Origin: Ficedula albicollis
Lineage: Eukaryota > Chordata > Aves > Passeriformes > Muscicapidae
Direction of reading: 5' to 3'
DNA: 64,000 nucleotides
Assembly: GCF_000247815.1 (NCBI RefSeq)
Contig: NC_021674.1
Location: 84,264,147 to 84,328,146, forward strand
In this document: positions 1-56,296 of the stretch, piece by piece
How positions within the stretch are numbered: the first letter of the stretch is position 1
Layout: every line of letters starts with the position of its first letter
The notes under the pieces: generated by a model
Databases searched by the model: none
Seen by the model: only the letters and a program-made list of their open reading frames with translations
What the model was told of the DNA's origin: nothing
Made by a program: the position numbers and the translations under genes

Positions 1-707
1 TTTGATATCTATTTTAGCTTCCCAGCATTACCTACTTGCAGAAATTAAATTCTTCATGCTGGCTGAAATCCAAGAGCACACCCATTTATGACAGCCATGA
101 CCTTTGGTACCAAAATGTAAATCCAGATTAATATAAGGGTTCTGAGAAAGAACCATTATCTGATGCCATCTCCTAGCTTTGAACATAAAACAATTAAAAC
201 AAAAGAAATGGAATTCTTTACTAAAATTTGCACACTTACTAATGTAACTGTTTATATCATATATTTCAGAATAATTTATCACGTTCTTCCTCAGATTTAT
301 TCCCATATGTGTTCTGAGGTGTAGGTTGTTTCATTATAACTAAACATTTAGCATTTTTAACATAAGGATTAAAATAAGAATGTATCACAAAAATTCATGG
401 GTGTAACCAGGTTATTCACCTTTCACAGACATTTAAGAAGCTTTATCACGCATTTCTGACAGGAGGCAGGATTTATGAAAACCCACCATTTTCCTGGATT
501 CTTGAGAAGGAAACCCCTTGGTATAGATCCTATTTTTAAAATGAACACAGCCTTTAAAAAGTTGAAAATTACAGAATTTACCCTTTAAGCAGAAGCCTGG
601 AACTCCTCTCCTGTATCATAGAGAGCTTGAGTGCAGCAGCTTCTCAATATGTGAATGTGATGATTTGTCATGCTGAATCCAAGCAAGACATACAGGGATC
701 AGGCATA

Positions 708-1693
708 TTTTGTCTTTTGCATAAAGTCTCCACTGCACAATCAGAGCCTGGCACCTCCCTGACACGTAAAGGTGATGCTGAGTCTTGCATAATATGACAT
801 ATTAGTAGGTGCAGGAAGGGTTCTATAGTGCTGAGTGTGTAGCCATCATCTATGTGGTTCTCATACAGGAAGTTCATGAGTGAATTTTAGCCAGCTGGAC
901 ACAGGATCTTCCAAACTGGAGGTGTGGACCTGTCCCACATAGGTACAGAATTTCTGTAATTAGAGATCCAGGCCTCATTCCACAGGCAATGTTATGGTTT
1001 GGTCACATTGAATAATGGAATTTACAAAGCCAATGTACCAAACAGGAATTACCAAGCTCATCGTTGCCCATCTTCATTCTGAGAAATTAAAATTACTTAC
1101 TTTTAATAGATATGTCTTAGCCCTCTTTCCTTTTTTGGCAATGGAGGCATTCTTGACCACAATTCCTCTTCTACCAAAGCTAAGCATCAATGTCAGCAGC
1201 TTTTGTCTTTTGCATAAAGTCTCCACTGCACAATCAGAGCCTGGCACCTCCCTGACACGTAAAGGTGATGCTGAGTCTTGCATAATATGACATATTAGTA
1301 GGTGCAGGAAGGGTTCTATAGTGCTGAGTGTGTAGCCATCATCTATGTGGTTCTCATACAGGAAGTTCATGAGTGAATTTTAGCCAGCTGGACACAGGAT
1401 CTTCCAAACTGGAGGTGTGGACCTGTCCCACATAGGTACAGAATTTCCGTAATTAGAGATCCAGGCCTCATTCCACAGGCAATGTTATGGTTTGGTCACA
1501 TTGAATAATGGAATTTACAAAGCCAATGTACCAAACAGGAATTACCAAGCTCATCGTTGCCCATCTTCATTCTGAGAAATTAAAATTACTTACTTTTAAT
1601 AGATATGTCTTAGCCCTCTTTCCTTTTTTGGCAATGGAGGCATTCTTGACCACAATTCCTCTTCTACCAAAGCTAAGCATCAACGTCAGCAGC
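708..1693. repeat. 493-bp direct tandem duplication (two copies)
   Basis: Positions 708-1200 are repeated as 1201-1693. I saw two substitutions between copies (a T/C near 948/1447 and a T/C near 1191/1684). The sequence is not a transposon I recognise. On the minus strand the junction fuses two shorter open frames into a 98-codon frame (1370 to 1074), which therefore probably arose by the duplication and is not an inherited gene. Confidence 0.95.
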
Positions 1694-2117
1694 TTATCTT
1701 TCAGCAAAACTTCCTCACAGTAGTGAGGAAGAGCTACTGCCCTCTGACAGCAGTTCACTGGCTAAGTGCACTAAACCTGCAGAAGTGAGACCCAAAGTGA
1801 GTTAGTTCCCCCTGTGCCTCAGCTACCTCAGCTACAGCCCAGGTAAGACCCACCAGGAGGTAACAATCATCATGGCTCAGTCCTTTTCAAAGTTCTTTCC
1901 CTGTGTGCATTAAAAACAGTCCAGTAATATATTGGACATGAAGATAAGTTCAAGCAAGCCATATAACCTTGGGTTTAAGGGCATTGAGCTCTCAGACAAG
2001 ACCTGAGCAGATCAAATATTAGCACTAATTTTTCTAGTATGGAATTCCACACCCTGAACTTTTCAAAACCGGTTGTGAAAACACACTTGGAAATGCAAAG
2101 CAAACACAGTCAAAGTA

Positions 2118-2243
2118 GCAGCATCTGAAAAACCACTGGCAAAGCAACGCTGAACATCCACAAGAGTAAAACCTCCACGAGCAGCATCTGAAAAACCACT
2201 GGCAAAGCAACCCTGAACATCAACAAGAGTAAAACCTCCCCAT
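2118..2243. repeat. 63-bp direct tandem duplication
   Basis: The unit starting GCAGCATCTGAAAAACCACT occurs at 2118 and again at 2181, directly abutting. Only a few substitutions separate the copies (for example AACGCTG versus AACCCTG). Confidence 0.92.
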
Positions 2244-4362
2244 TCATATCTACATGGGAAGATAGAGATTGCTGCACAAAGGCAGCATTTGGTGATAAAA
2301 CTATGCCTTATTTTAATCCGTCCCTGCTCATCTAAGTCCCTTCAAATCCAGTTAGACTCTTCCCATGCAACAGACCTGAGGAAACATGCTGTGGAGGGGA
2401 AAAAAGATTTTAAAAGGAATACAAGGAGAGGACATGTCATGGGCACCCTGTCTGTCACTGGCACGTTCCATTAGATGGTGGGATCCTCACTATGGAAGGG
2501 AGGAGAGTGCCTCTGGGTGAAGAGTCCAGGTATTACCTCTCTTTGTACTTTCTATGCTCCATCTGGTGTTTACACTGATCAGCTCACTAAGAAATCCCAA
2601 GATCAACTTTTCAGGACTGGTCAGCCGTGCTTTTGCTACTGGCTCAATTATCAACAAAATGTTGGCCCTGCTATAAATCTAACTGCAACACATTTACAGA
2701 TCTTTGATGAATTAACCCTCCTGATAAGCTTTCCTCAGAGTATTTCGACATTTCCTTTACATTAGCCTTGTCTTTTAATTATTATTTTATTGTATAGGCA
2801 ATATGTCTCACTTATCCATCAAGCATTCCTCTCTATCCTAACAAGTTCCACTGATTTTTCAGACTAATCTGCTTTTTCACACATTCAAAGCTTTTGATGA
2901 TGAATTATTCAGACTTCAACAATTTTGTCTCCTTGAATTTGGCTGTCAAATCTTTAGCTACCATATTTTTAATTCTTCTCTTAGTATTCAATAGCACCTA
3001 AATTTTCTTAGGCCAAATAAAAATAAATGTTTACTGGTAAAATAATGCTGTAGATAAATGTTCTACCCAGAGATCGTCTATATTGCTGAAAAATGAAATT
3101 TTTCAACTCCAACTACCAACTCCAAAATTTGAGGCCTTCCAAAACTAGTACTATTAACAGAGAAATTAATAAAGCTATATAGAGAAGCATCCACCCCATT
3201 TACACAAAAAAGTATGAATAAGACCCTATTGGTCCTATGTTTATAAAAGCATATTTAAAAAAACAACCAAAACTGACCAATTTTCAGACTAACCTGAAAC
3301 TCTTTTTCTCTAGAATCCATCTCAATAGTGATTTACTTTTCTGACTTGCAGATTCCTAAGAACATATAGGAACTTTTGAAATCTGTTCCTCTTGCCTTGT
3401 TTTTTTTTATTAGTTAGGATATAAATTTGATAATGCAGGTCTCAAGAGACACAGAGGAGAGGCCTGGCCTAATTTCAAGAATTCCAAATTTTTAATATGT
3501 GAAATGAATACCATTTATCTGCCTGAAACCAAAACCTGAAGAGCAGTACTATGCACTTGAGAGATTGGTATGGATATCAAAGCACTTTGATTAGATCCCA
3601 TATGAATTAGATTGCTGTATCATATTTTGAAAATTGTTATATGCTGTTTTGAAAAAACTTTATTATATTTGATCTAAGTTCAGGACTAGATGTCAGGAGC
3701 TCCAGAATTTAATAACAGCTGACAGAGATTCTGTAGATAACCTTGGTAGAACTACCTCAATATTTTTCTGCAAGTATGTCACGTGGAAAATTTGGACATG
3801 GTGTAGATTCTTTCATATGAGAATAAAGGAGAGTTAGACCTTTGTTTAAGGCATCTTGGAGATTAGCTGAAGTAGAATAAAGCATTATCAGACTTCTACA
3901 GTTATCTGTCCTTCTGCCCTAGAACTATCAAAGAAAACTAAAAAACTTTAACATACCTTTTAAAAGTAAAACTGAGACAGTCACCTCTGTGAAATAACAG
4001 AGCTAAATAACAAAAAGTCAAATTGCACAGGGTAGATTTGAGGTAAACACTGAATATTTTAATTGCATGTGCTTGTATCAGAAAAAAAGAATTAGAAAAA
4101 AATACTGTTATTTATTTTAAGAAAAGTTAACCAACTTAGTGGTATTTGGATTATTTACATGATCAAATTATGTAACTGTAAAATTTGCTTCCCTCCAGTT
4201 TATTCAATTACTGCTTTGCATAATAAAAAAAAGGGGGGGATCAACAACTAATATCTACAGATTCAATTTCATAATGGCTTGTGTCTTTTTAAATAATTTT
4301 TTTTCAACACAGAACAGTGAAATCAAGGCATCTGAAAAGGTATAGATGGAGGTATATTTTAG

Positions 4363-4650
4363 TAAAATAAATGGCTGGAACATGTGTGAGGCTTAGGTAA
4401 AAATTTCTCACTTGAGAATTTCAACAGACACAGGGGAAAACAGAGATCTGAAGAATTATGAGGAAATGTTTATACTTGAGAATTTCAACAGACACAGGGG
4501 AAAACACAGATCTGAAGAGTTATGAGGAAATGTTTATGGTAAAATAAATGGCTGGAACATGTGTGAGGCTTAGGTAAAAATTTCCCACTTGAGAATTTCA
4601 ACAGACACAGGGGAAAACAGAGATCTGAAGAATTATGAGGAAATGTTTAT
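4363..4650. repeat. Nested tandem duplications, 64-bp and 177-bp offsets
   Basis: The segment beginning ACTTGAGAATTTCAACAGAC occurs three times, at 4410, 4474 and 4587. The segment TAAAATAAATGGCTGGAACA occurs twice, at 4363 and 4540. The order implies one 64-bp duplication and one larger 177-bp duplication with partial loss of sequence. Confidence 0.9.
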
Positions 4651-7473
4651 ACCAGAAGGCAAGTTTTCTTCCATTCACAATCGGCAAATATTAGGAAATT
4701 CATGCTGAAAAATCATATGGAAAGAAAGGCTGATGCTTTCTCCAATTCAACTTTTGCCTTAGTAAAAAAGTGATTTCAAAGAATTATGATAATAAAAGTT
4801 ATTCTAGTAAGAGAAATTACCTAACCACAATATATAAATTAAATTAAACCTTTTGCAATAGATATACTTTAGAAGCAGAAAACAACAAACAAAATAGCAT
4901 TGAAGGGAAAGAATGAAAAGAAAAATAATTTTAAAAATGTACATCCACTCTAAATAGGGTGCAGAAGAGTGCAAACTGAAAGCAGAAAATATCTGGTCAC
5001 TTCTCAGAATGAAAAGCCCAGATAGGGACCCTGACAGAGAGACTTTGAAATCATTGCAACAATCATTTAAGAAGAATCTCCTTTGTCAGTTTTACGAATA
5101 GTATAATTCTTAATTCAAGTTAACGACTTAGATGTAAATCCTGGAGGGGAAGCAAATCCTTCAAGAAAGGCCTCTGCTCCATAGGAAAGCTATCAAAGAG
5201 CTTAGTGACAAAATCCTCTGCCCCAGTTGGTCGGGCTGCCTGGGCAGCTGGTCCATCGCAGTTAATGCACCTTGAGAAAGGTAATAGACTTAGGGCTGGC
5301 TACTTTCCATGTGGACTTTTGATTCCCTCTTCTAGAGGATTTCAGGAATCTGCTTTGAGATTTCAATGGCATTGAATTTCTTCTTTCATCCCATATAACA
5401 TTCAAATAACTCTGTGGCTCAGTGTCTGGCCACTTGTGGGTTCTGTTGAACCCAGCGACGCGTTTTCACAGGGGAAATTCCTTTTAGGCAGCTTATGGTT
5501 CATGACCTGACATTAATGTCGAAAAATTACTTCCCCTTCATTTCTTGTCAAACGTTATATGACTGCATCATCATTTTAAATTACCTTGCAACAATTAGGC
5601 AGGTATAAGTCTGCAGTCACGGTCTCTGGCATGCATTAAAAAGTAATAACAATCACCTATTGCCTTTGTTTTATAACTTCCTTTCTTTCAGAAAATATTC
5701 ATCACAATCAAGCAGTCGATTTTTTTCCACATCAGAGGAGAATCTATCTCTAAATATAAATTTTACTACTGCAATTTCTACATAGTAAACAATGGATGTT
5801 GTTTGGAAATTAATAAGAGCTGAGACATATACAGATAGACATACATATATATGTTTGCTGACACACACGGTAGAGCATTCCCCATTCTTCATTTCACATA
5901 CTATTCTTTTTATAAAAGAATAAACATATAAAAGTATGTTTTTCAATTACTTTTATCATTTATCTGCCCATTTTTCTTTAAACATTTAATTAGCACAATT
6001 CCAAAGTGGCAAGATAATGTGTTTTTAACCTTCCTTATTTTCTCTTGATTTGCCTAAGAACAGGATGTTTAGTGTTTGTTGTATGCAGCATGACATTTCT
6101 TCTTCCTCCAGCAAACTGATAATTTTTTACTCTTAATTTTCTTGACAATGCTACTCCTACTGAACTTATTCCTTTTTAACCCTATTATTTCCCCTTATTC
6201 TTCCATTAGAAGCTTTAAATCCATTTTTTGAAGTAATTTTTTCACTTGATTCATCAGGCTGGAGGAACACACATACCTTAAAGTTTTCTAATTCTTTCAA
6301 ATGTCTTCTATTCTGCTTGTATTTTTCTTTATTTTTCATCTGTAATTACTGTATCAAACTACAACCATAAAGGGTGTTTCCAAATTTGCTTTAACATTTT
6401 CATTTACGTTTATGCAAAATTTTGGAAGATAACCTAAAAGCTACTCATTGCTCCTGTCACACGATCCTGCAAAAGGCTGTATTTCTGCTCACTTAAATCT
6501 GTAGTTTATACACTATTTTTAACATTTACTTTTTCACATTAAATTTAGCTGCTATGTCATGTGATACTGCAATACAAATACTTAGGAAGTGGAACTAGAT
6601 GAGTCCTGGATTTTTGTGATGGACGTTCCTATTCTTGAGGTTATCTTGACAGCCTAGAAGCTTTTCCATTTTTCATAACTGAATAGCATAATATGTAAAA
6701 TTTAATCCTAAGTCTTCAATTCCTAGTCATTGATTTCACTTTTTTTTTTTTACTGTAGCTGTTCCACTTTGCCAGGAACATTTAAAGATTGATTGAAATA
6801 TGATGCCAGACCATTCACGACACCTATCATCCAACTGGAAAGAAACAACCATAGTCTGTTCTGGTTAATATTTCAGTTTGTGTGAGGGGAGGATAGAGGG
6901 GTGCACTGTGGAGTAAAAGAGAGACTGGAAACAGGTCTTTTTTTTCCCAAAGGCAATAAAACTCCTGTTCAACTTTTGAAAGTTTCAGAGTCTAGTTCTT
7001 GGGATAGCTTCAAGGTTATGAACCTGATTTGAAGGGAGATGTTCCTTGAAGCCCAAAGGAAAGATAAGATTTTAAAGACTTAAGGTACAACTATTTCTCA
7101 TTTTACTTATCTGCTAGTGTAGACATTACTTATCACTGTACTGCAAATTTCCCTACAGGGTGATATGCCCACAAATGAGATGCTGTAGCACAAAATTGTG
7201 CATCTAATCCAAAGTCACTTTTGAAAACAGCATTTAGAACTTCTGAGCCTGTGTGTCCTGGGGTCATGTGTTGAAATACAAGGAAATTATTTACCAAGTC
7301 ACTTGAGCCTCAGTTCCACTGTGTGGTCAGATTCAATCAGTGCATTCACTCCTCTATAATGTAACAAAAGGATTCTCAATTTCATGTCCACTTTCAAGAC
7401 ATGCCCTTGCATTGGATACCTACTGCCTAGGCAAAGCATGTTTATGTCCTTTCTCAATTTTTATTTTTTACAG

Positions 7474-49791
<42,318 letters not shown>

Positions 49792-50286
49792 AAATACTAA
49801 TGCATTCATTGCTTTCCACATTTACTGCAGTGTAGGTTTCATAACAGGACTGTAGAACTGCTTTTCTTACAGCTCTCTTGCATGGCTCTGGCAGTCTGTC
49901 CTATCTGAGTGCTTTTAGTCATTTAGAGAAATAATTAGTGGTTTGCTTGTTTTACTCTTGTAGGTCACCAGATGAGTTTACAAAACCAAGACTGACAAGT
50001 TAGTCTCTGGAATTCTTCATTTCCAGCACCAGCCAGACAAAACCAAGGTTTGTGACTATTTTCAAGAACCTTAAAAATCTGTTGTGTCCCATTATCAATG
50101 TTACCAGGGCGCCTCTTTGTAGTAACTCCATACAAAGAAAAGCTCTGATTTTTTTGATGCTTGATATGACAACTACATTTTCTTCTTAAATGTTTTTATG
50201 AAACAAAGTTCTATTTTGTATAACCATGTGCTAACGTAGCAGTCACTGGAACATGTGAAGGAAGAAGAAATACCTGAAACAATAAA
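49792..50286 (+). other. IMPG1: IMPG1 3' UTR with candidate AATAAA
   Basis: AATAAA lies at 50281-50286, 490 bp after the stop. A second AATAAA is at 50779-50784. Either could be the polyadenylation signal; transcript data would decide. Confidence 0.5.
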
Positions 50287-51814
50287 TTAACACAAAATGC
50301 AGTCCAAAGGGGAGGTTTAAGTAGCAGTACTAGATCAGCTAAAATCTCAGATCACTCAGTCTGGTTAAGCTACATAAAGTTTGACAAGTAGGAACTCTAA
50401 TTTGAGCAAAATACTGCTCATATCTCAAGCATTATTTCAAGTTTTGCAACTTGAAACCCCTTCTATCTTTGTGGGGAGAAAAAAAGGACAGAAAGGAGAA
50501 AAGCTGAGTCAAAAAATCCTCTAGAACTGGCAGACTGTTTCTGATATATCTGAGTATGTCCTCTTGATAGGTACAAAAGAAAAGCTTTTACTTTGCCATT
50601 TTAATTTTTCTGAATTACAGCCCAATTAGGATAAAAAAAGGTTTTGCTATAGCTGTCAGCACCCGGAGTTATTGTGGGGAATATCAGTACAGGAGTGTCC
50701 TTGGCACTAGCAGGACATTATGGAAGGCAGGACATCATCTACATGAATCTTGGGCTCCTTACATGTTTATTGTTATGCAAATAAAGGAACAAGCAAAGAT
50801 ACCATATAGAAAGATTTATTGTCACTGATCATCATTCCCAGGTGTGGTCTCTTCAAGTACTGTGGACACAGTTACAGACTGAGCTGAAAATGGGAGGACT
50901 GGAAGGCAAAGATAGAGATGGACAAAACAGCAGGGAGTAGCAGTCTGGAAAAGCTCAAGAATGAACTTGTTTCCCTATTCCTGAAAGCACAAGCACAGAT
51001 GTTTGCAATTAGTATTTTACACCCACCGTAAAAGAAATGAGCCTGTGGGCAATTGTAGACCAATAAACTTTCATAGTAGCTGAACTACTTAAAACAACTA
51101 CATAGAAAAGCATTAAATATTTTATTAAAATAATAAAATGGTACATCTGTGAAAGAAAACCAGGTCTGTGTCATCTAGACCATATTTGAATTGTCAAAAG
51201 TACATTGACAAAGCTCTTCTCAAGATCTAGTTAAATAGATTAACTTAGTGAAAAATCCAGCAACCATAAAATTGAAATGGGCTTAAAAAAATTAAGTGGC
51301 TATTTTTCACTGTTAGTTAAGTTCACATCGATTGTTTACATCACCCTTAGATTCAACATGTTTTTAATGATTTGAAAAAAGTTAATGGTAGAAGAAAATG
51401 AAAGAACAGCTTTCATTAGCTGAAAATAAGAGGAGCACTTTGATTTCAAAATCTAGAAAATTCCTTCAGGGCTAAAATTTTTAAAATGGAATATGGCACT
51501 TGAACTGAATTTTCAGGAGGATGTGGCTCTCTACCGCTCATAGGTCAAATTGAGAATTCAGTATTTAAATTCTGGTTTGCAATATGTAATGTCAGCAGTG
51601 ACAGCTTTTTAGTTTGTATTATCTAGTACAGCTCTGTATTTATAAAGGCATATACAAAAATAGGCAGAAAGTTCCAGTAGAATCTAAAATAACCTTCAAA
51701 TCCTTCCCAAATATGAAAAAAAAATTTCCAGTTTAGTTATAGAATCACTGCATGGAAAATTACTGCAAAACTTAGTTATCAGAGGGGTTTTGATTGGGTG
51801 GACTTTAGTCAGTT

Positions 51815-52075
51815 AGTCAATTTAGTCAATTAACATATCCAGGGATTCTGCATCCACAGCTTCTCTGGGCAATCTCTTCCAGTGCTTTACCACCTTCACA
51901 GTTAAGAATTTCTTCCTTACATCTAATCTAAATCTCTTTCAGTTTAAAGCAATTCCCTCTAGTCCTATCACTCCCTGCCCTTGTAGAGAGTCTCTCTCCC
52001 TCCTTCTTGGGCCCTCTTTTAGGTACTGATAGGCCACTAGAAGGTCCCCCTGAAGCCTTCTCTTCTCAAAGCTTG
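51815..52075 (-). mobile_element. CR1-type LINE fragment, minus strand
   Basis: The plus-strand text CATATCCAGGGATTCTGCAT, CTCTGGGCAATCTCTTCCAG, AAGAATTTCTTCCTTACATC and CTGAAGCCTTCTCTTCTCAA matches the reverse complement of the CR1 3' region. It is a truncated, non-coding copy. Confidence 0.92.
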
Positions 52076-54249
52076 ATTCTTACAATGAACTACAATTATC
52101 CAAAGAGATTTTAGTGTAACCTTGCCTATTAGATATTAGATAAATAGTATATTTTCAAATTCAATACTATTTTTCATATGCCTTACAGGACTTTCTCTTA
52201 TAGGTATTCAAGAAAGAAGATCTGCATTATTCAAGATTGGACTTCAGGATGAGTATGAAAAAAAAAACATCAAGAATTCCTAAAGATACAATAGTTTGGC
52301 TCTAAAACCAATGCACATTTAAAAAAAAATAGTTTCACTGAAGGAAAGCAAATGATCAAGTTGAGCAGCTTTTGAGCATGTCTAAAATGCCTGGTAGCAA
52401 GTCCCCACTCTTAAAATGCATGCATTAAGCTTCTGGTGCTTACACATCTTAACTGCTTTATTTAAGAGCTGAGTGCTAGAAACAGATTTTGCTGAGATGT
52501 GACATTTTTCAATATTGTATGTTATAACCATTCTGGTAAAAATGGCGATGGAACATCAGTGCATTTCTATACCCCTTTATTAACCTTCCTTACACAGACT
52601 GATGCAAATGGTGAAAGGAAATAAGAGCTGTCATTGACCAAAGGCAACTTAAAAGCATTTGGGAACTTCTTCATTCCCTCCCTGAACACTCACATTGCAA
52701 ATCACACGGGAAGTTGGATTTAATTCTTAAGGGGTTTCTATGAACATCAGATTCCTTTTTTTTTTTGTTAAGAAACACATCACTTTTACATATGTACATA
52801 TTTACTTAACTGTTTAATTTCTGGTGACAGTGAAACTATTTGGTTATCCTAAGACTTCAAACTTTTTGCTGAGGTACAATATGTGGGGTTCCATCTTTCC
52901 AGAACATGAGATCTATATTCACAAGCACCCTCCTGTGAGTAGATTAGAATTGCACATGAGTACCTACACTTTAGACTCAGTATCCACACAAATAATTTTG
53001 AGAGGTTATTGTTAGTTTTTGTAGGAGAAATCCAAGCAGACAACAAGTGGCCATTAAGTATTTTAGAAGCTTATTAATTTATGCACTATGAATCCACAAT
53101 CCTGATTCAAGTACAAGCATTATTTTACCTTGAGTATCTTTTTCTTGAGTATGTGTATCTATTTATATTTTGCACCAGTGTTGTATTCAGGCACTTGTTT
53201 GCTGCTTGGTGCACACCAGAAGTCGTACTTACAGCTCAAACTGAGCTTCTACAAAGTTCATGACTATCCTGGATGGCAGCTCCTCATCCAGATGTGAAAC
53301 TTTTGTGCATTCAGGGCAGCAGCTGATTTTAGTGACAATTCTTACTTCGTACCGTGCAGTTACCACAGCAAAGACTGAGCTTTAGTTCACCTTCCCAAGT
53401 CTGCTCAAAAGAACTGTTTACAAATTCCAAACAACTGCACGGATTTGCCTGCAAAACCACTGGAACTGGTGACTGTGTACAAATGAAGGCAATGCACCAA
53501 CAATACAAGGTTGAGTTTCTACGGCTGAAATAGTGTTTTTACTTACTGTATTCAAACCTAAGATGTGGTTTTACACAGTAACACTTCAGAATAAAATTAC
53601 TTTAAAAGTACTTTTTGCAGGGCACTGGCAGTCATCCTTGCCTACAAATGCTAGCTTTTCACTATTGCTCATGTAAGCTAAGAATGCATTAAGAATGCTG
53701 ATAGCATTCCGTTTTTTTCCATTACAAATGTATTTTTCTATGTGTTTAGTTTATTTCAACTTACAATAGTTATCATTAGCCAGATTAAAAATTAAGTAAT
53801 TTTAAAATGTGTATTTTAATAATGATTATTCATGATTGTATTTATCACTCTCAACTATTAATTACCAAATATATTTGCTGGACGTAAACCTTTTGTATTT
53901 CAATACAACATAATAAAATTATTTACTTGAAAATTTCACAAGGAATTCAAGTGGTACCTTATCTTACAATAAACTCACGTTACTTTAAAAGTTATAGTTG
54001 GAGATAAAAGCCGTAAGGAAACTGAAACAAAATTCCATTTCCTATATAAAGTATGAATTGCTTGAATATTTTTGAATTTAAAAAATCCTTTCTGATTTGC
54101 CCCTGAAGATGAGAAAGCTCCCTAAGACTCTAAGGGCACACAAACAAACAAAACCCGACAAAAGCAATACCACATCTCCAACCCAAACATAAGGCTTCCC
54201 CCACAGCACACACTTTCAGAGCAGCAGAGCTGGTGTCACCAGTCACTGA

Positions 54250-54367
54250 CTGACACAATGTAAAATTAAAAGGATGCAGAGTACACTGCATAGCAAACGA
54301 CAGACTTACTGACACAATGTAAAATTAAAAGGATGCAGACTACACTGCATAGCAAACGACAGACATA
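54250..54367. repeat. 59-bp direct tandem duplication
   Basis: CTGACACAATGTAAAATTAA occurs at 54250 and 54309, with one or two differences between copies (GCAGAG versus GCAGAC). Confidence 0.94.
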
Positions 54368-54945
54368 TTGGAAGTGATAGCAATAAATGTTTAAAAAAGT
54401 AATAAAAGTAAAAAGTTACTTGTTTCAGTAACTACTGAGAAATGAAGTATGAGATTTAAGATAACAAAATCAGAATTTACTAATATCAGAATGTTATTTT
54501 GGAGGAACACTTACCTTAAAAAGTAAAGACAAAATCTTTACTAGAATAAAGCTTTAAAAAGTAGGTTTAAGCACCAAAAATATCTCATGGAAAAGCAGCT
54601 GACAGTACCAGCAAAGGAATATTTTTATCTTTGTCATAACTTAATTAACCCTTATGTTTCAACTCTTCAAAGACGAAACAGTAAGAAGATACAAGTAAGA
54701 TTTCAACATGGAATGTGTTTATTTTTTATTTTTAATTTTCAGTACAGTATTAGGAGGTCATTTAAATACTTAAAGATTTTTGAGAAAACCCAGAGGATTC
54801 AACTAGGTAAAGAAAAACACAAACTTATCAGTGGATAAAAGACAAGTATTGAATGACGTTAGGATCTTCAGAGTAGCATTCTCAAGAAAATGTGTATTCC
54901 TGTGTCACCTACTCAGGAATGCAGCTTAGTGTGGTGACTCTCTTC

Positions 54946-55182
54946 CTCTCCTTTGTTTTGTGGAGCATTTTAGGCAGGTCTCAACTATAAAGGACACCTT
55001 CACTGACAGGCAGGAAGAATTTTCTTTTTTTTTAAATAAAACACACAGAGAACCAAGCCAATGTCTCTCCTTTGTTTTGTGGAGCATTTTAGGCAGATCT
55101 CAACTATAAAGGACACCTTCACTGACAAGCAGGAAGAATTTTTTTTTTTTTTAATAAAACACACAGAGAACCAAGCCAATGC
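54946..55182. repeat. 119-bp direct tandem duplication
   Basis: CTCTCCTTTGTTTTGTGGAG occurs at 54946 and 55065. Copies differ by a few substitutions and in T-tract length. Confidence 0.95.
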
Positions 55183-56258
55183 GCTTTAAAACCCTGATTA
55201 TAATTTTCTCTATAATTGTAGACCAGAAGGGCATCAGGTCATCCTACAGTCCTAAAGATCAACCTTCTCCCCTCTATTTGTATTCCTTCTCCCAATCAAC
55301 CAACTATAATTACCTGACACAGTACAAGTGACCGTGGAAACAACTGGTAAGCAGTTAAATATTGTCAGACATGTAAAAAAAATAAACTAATCTCAAACTA
55401 TAATCAATTCGTTTCACAAAAAGTTAAGTAAAACTAAGAGCAGAAGCTGCTTTTGGTGTAGAGTGACAAAAAGGGGGAAAAAAAGCAGCCTGCTACTTTG
55501 CAAACTAGAATACCCTGATTTCTGGAATGCATCCTCTGCTTCCCTCAGGCATACATGTGGAGCAATGCTGAGAGGTGGAAACATCTCATTGGAGATGTCC
55601 AGCCACCAGACCTTCTTCCATTTTATTTTTGTGATTGCTCATAGTCATTTAGGAAAGAAAAATTTCCATATACTCCGTTCTGAAGAATAAATTTTCTTTC
55701 CAATGCCAGTCAAGGAAATTCTAACATAACTAAAGGAACAGAGTGGAAAAATTCAGTTAATTTTATTTTAAGGTCCCTACAGGTATGTTTACACACATAC
55801 ATACTAAAATATTTAAGTACATATATGTGTGTATACCTACACGCACATGCAAGCATTTGAGGTTCTTCGCTTACTATGTTCAGTCTCATAAGATCCATGG
55901 ATTTTTAAAGATATATACACTGAGATGGAATGTGTTAAGTCAAGCAGCTAAACCCAGACAGAAACAAACACAGGTCAGGTCAGTGATTTTTCTTCCTTGG
56001 ATCGCATGAGCGAGCACAGCTTCTTGCAGTGCTAAGTGTCCAGGAACTGGAAGTTGTCACATTGGGTTCCAACGCAATAACACATTAAACCACTAATCTA
56101 AATTTCATAAGCTGCATCTTTGAACTCATGCAACATGTACAGGTTTGCACACAACTTTCCGACCAGCAGTCTGATGCACTTCACCTTTTATCTTCCAGCC
56201 ACAAATGACTGTTTCAGTGAAGAATTTGGGTAAAATGAAAACAATTTTCTCCTTTGCA

Positions 56259-56296
56259 ATCACATGACCAGGAAGTATCACATGACCAGAAGCTGA
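56259..56296. repeat. 18-bp direct tandem duplication
   Basis: ATCACATGACCAGGAAGT is followed at 56277 by ATCACATGACCAGAAGC. It contains two CACATGAC (E-box-like) motifs. Confidence 0.8.

Larger units (their letters stand above)
1..7473. other. Upstream region or intron 1 of IMPG1; no gene seen
   Basis: No convincing exon is visible here. IMPG1 exon 1 (5' UTR plus signal peptide) should end in phase 1 to match exon 2, and no ATG followed by a hydrophobic segment and a phase-1 GT donor was found. It may lie left of the window. The stretch is AT-rich and holds three tandem duplications (708-1693, 2118-2243, 4363-4650), listed separately. Remaining open frames are short and have no recognisable protein. 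Confidence 0.6.

Noticed and set aside
5273..5289. ATGCACCTTGAGAAAG|GTAATA as IMPG1 exon 1
   Set aside because: MHLEK resembles the human start MYLET and the phase fits, but no hydrophobic signal peptide follows or fits within five codons; likely coincidence.
6304..6350. Hydrophobic MSSILLVFFFIFHL peptide as IMPG1 signal exon
   Set aside because: It is followed at once by a stop and has no usable phase-1 donor.
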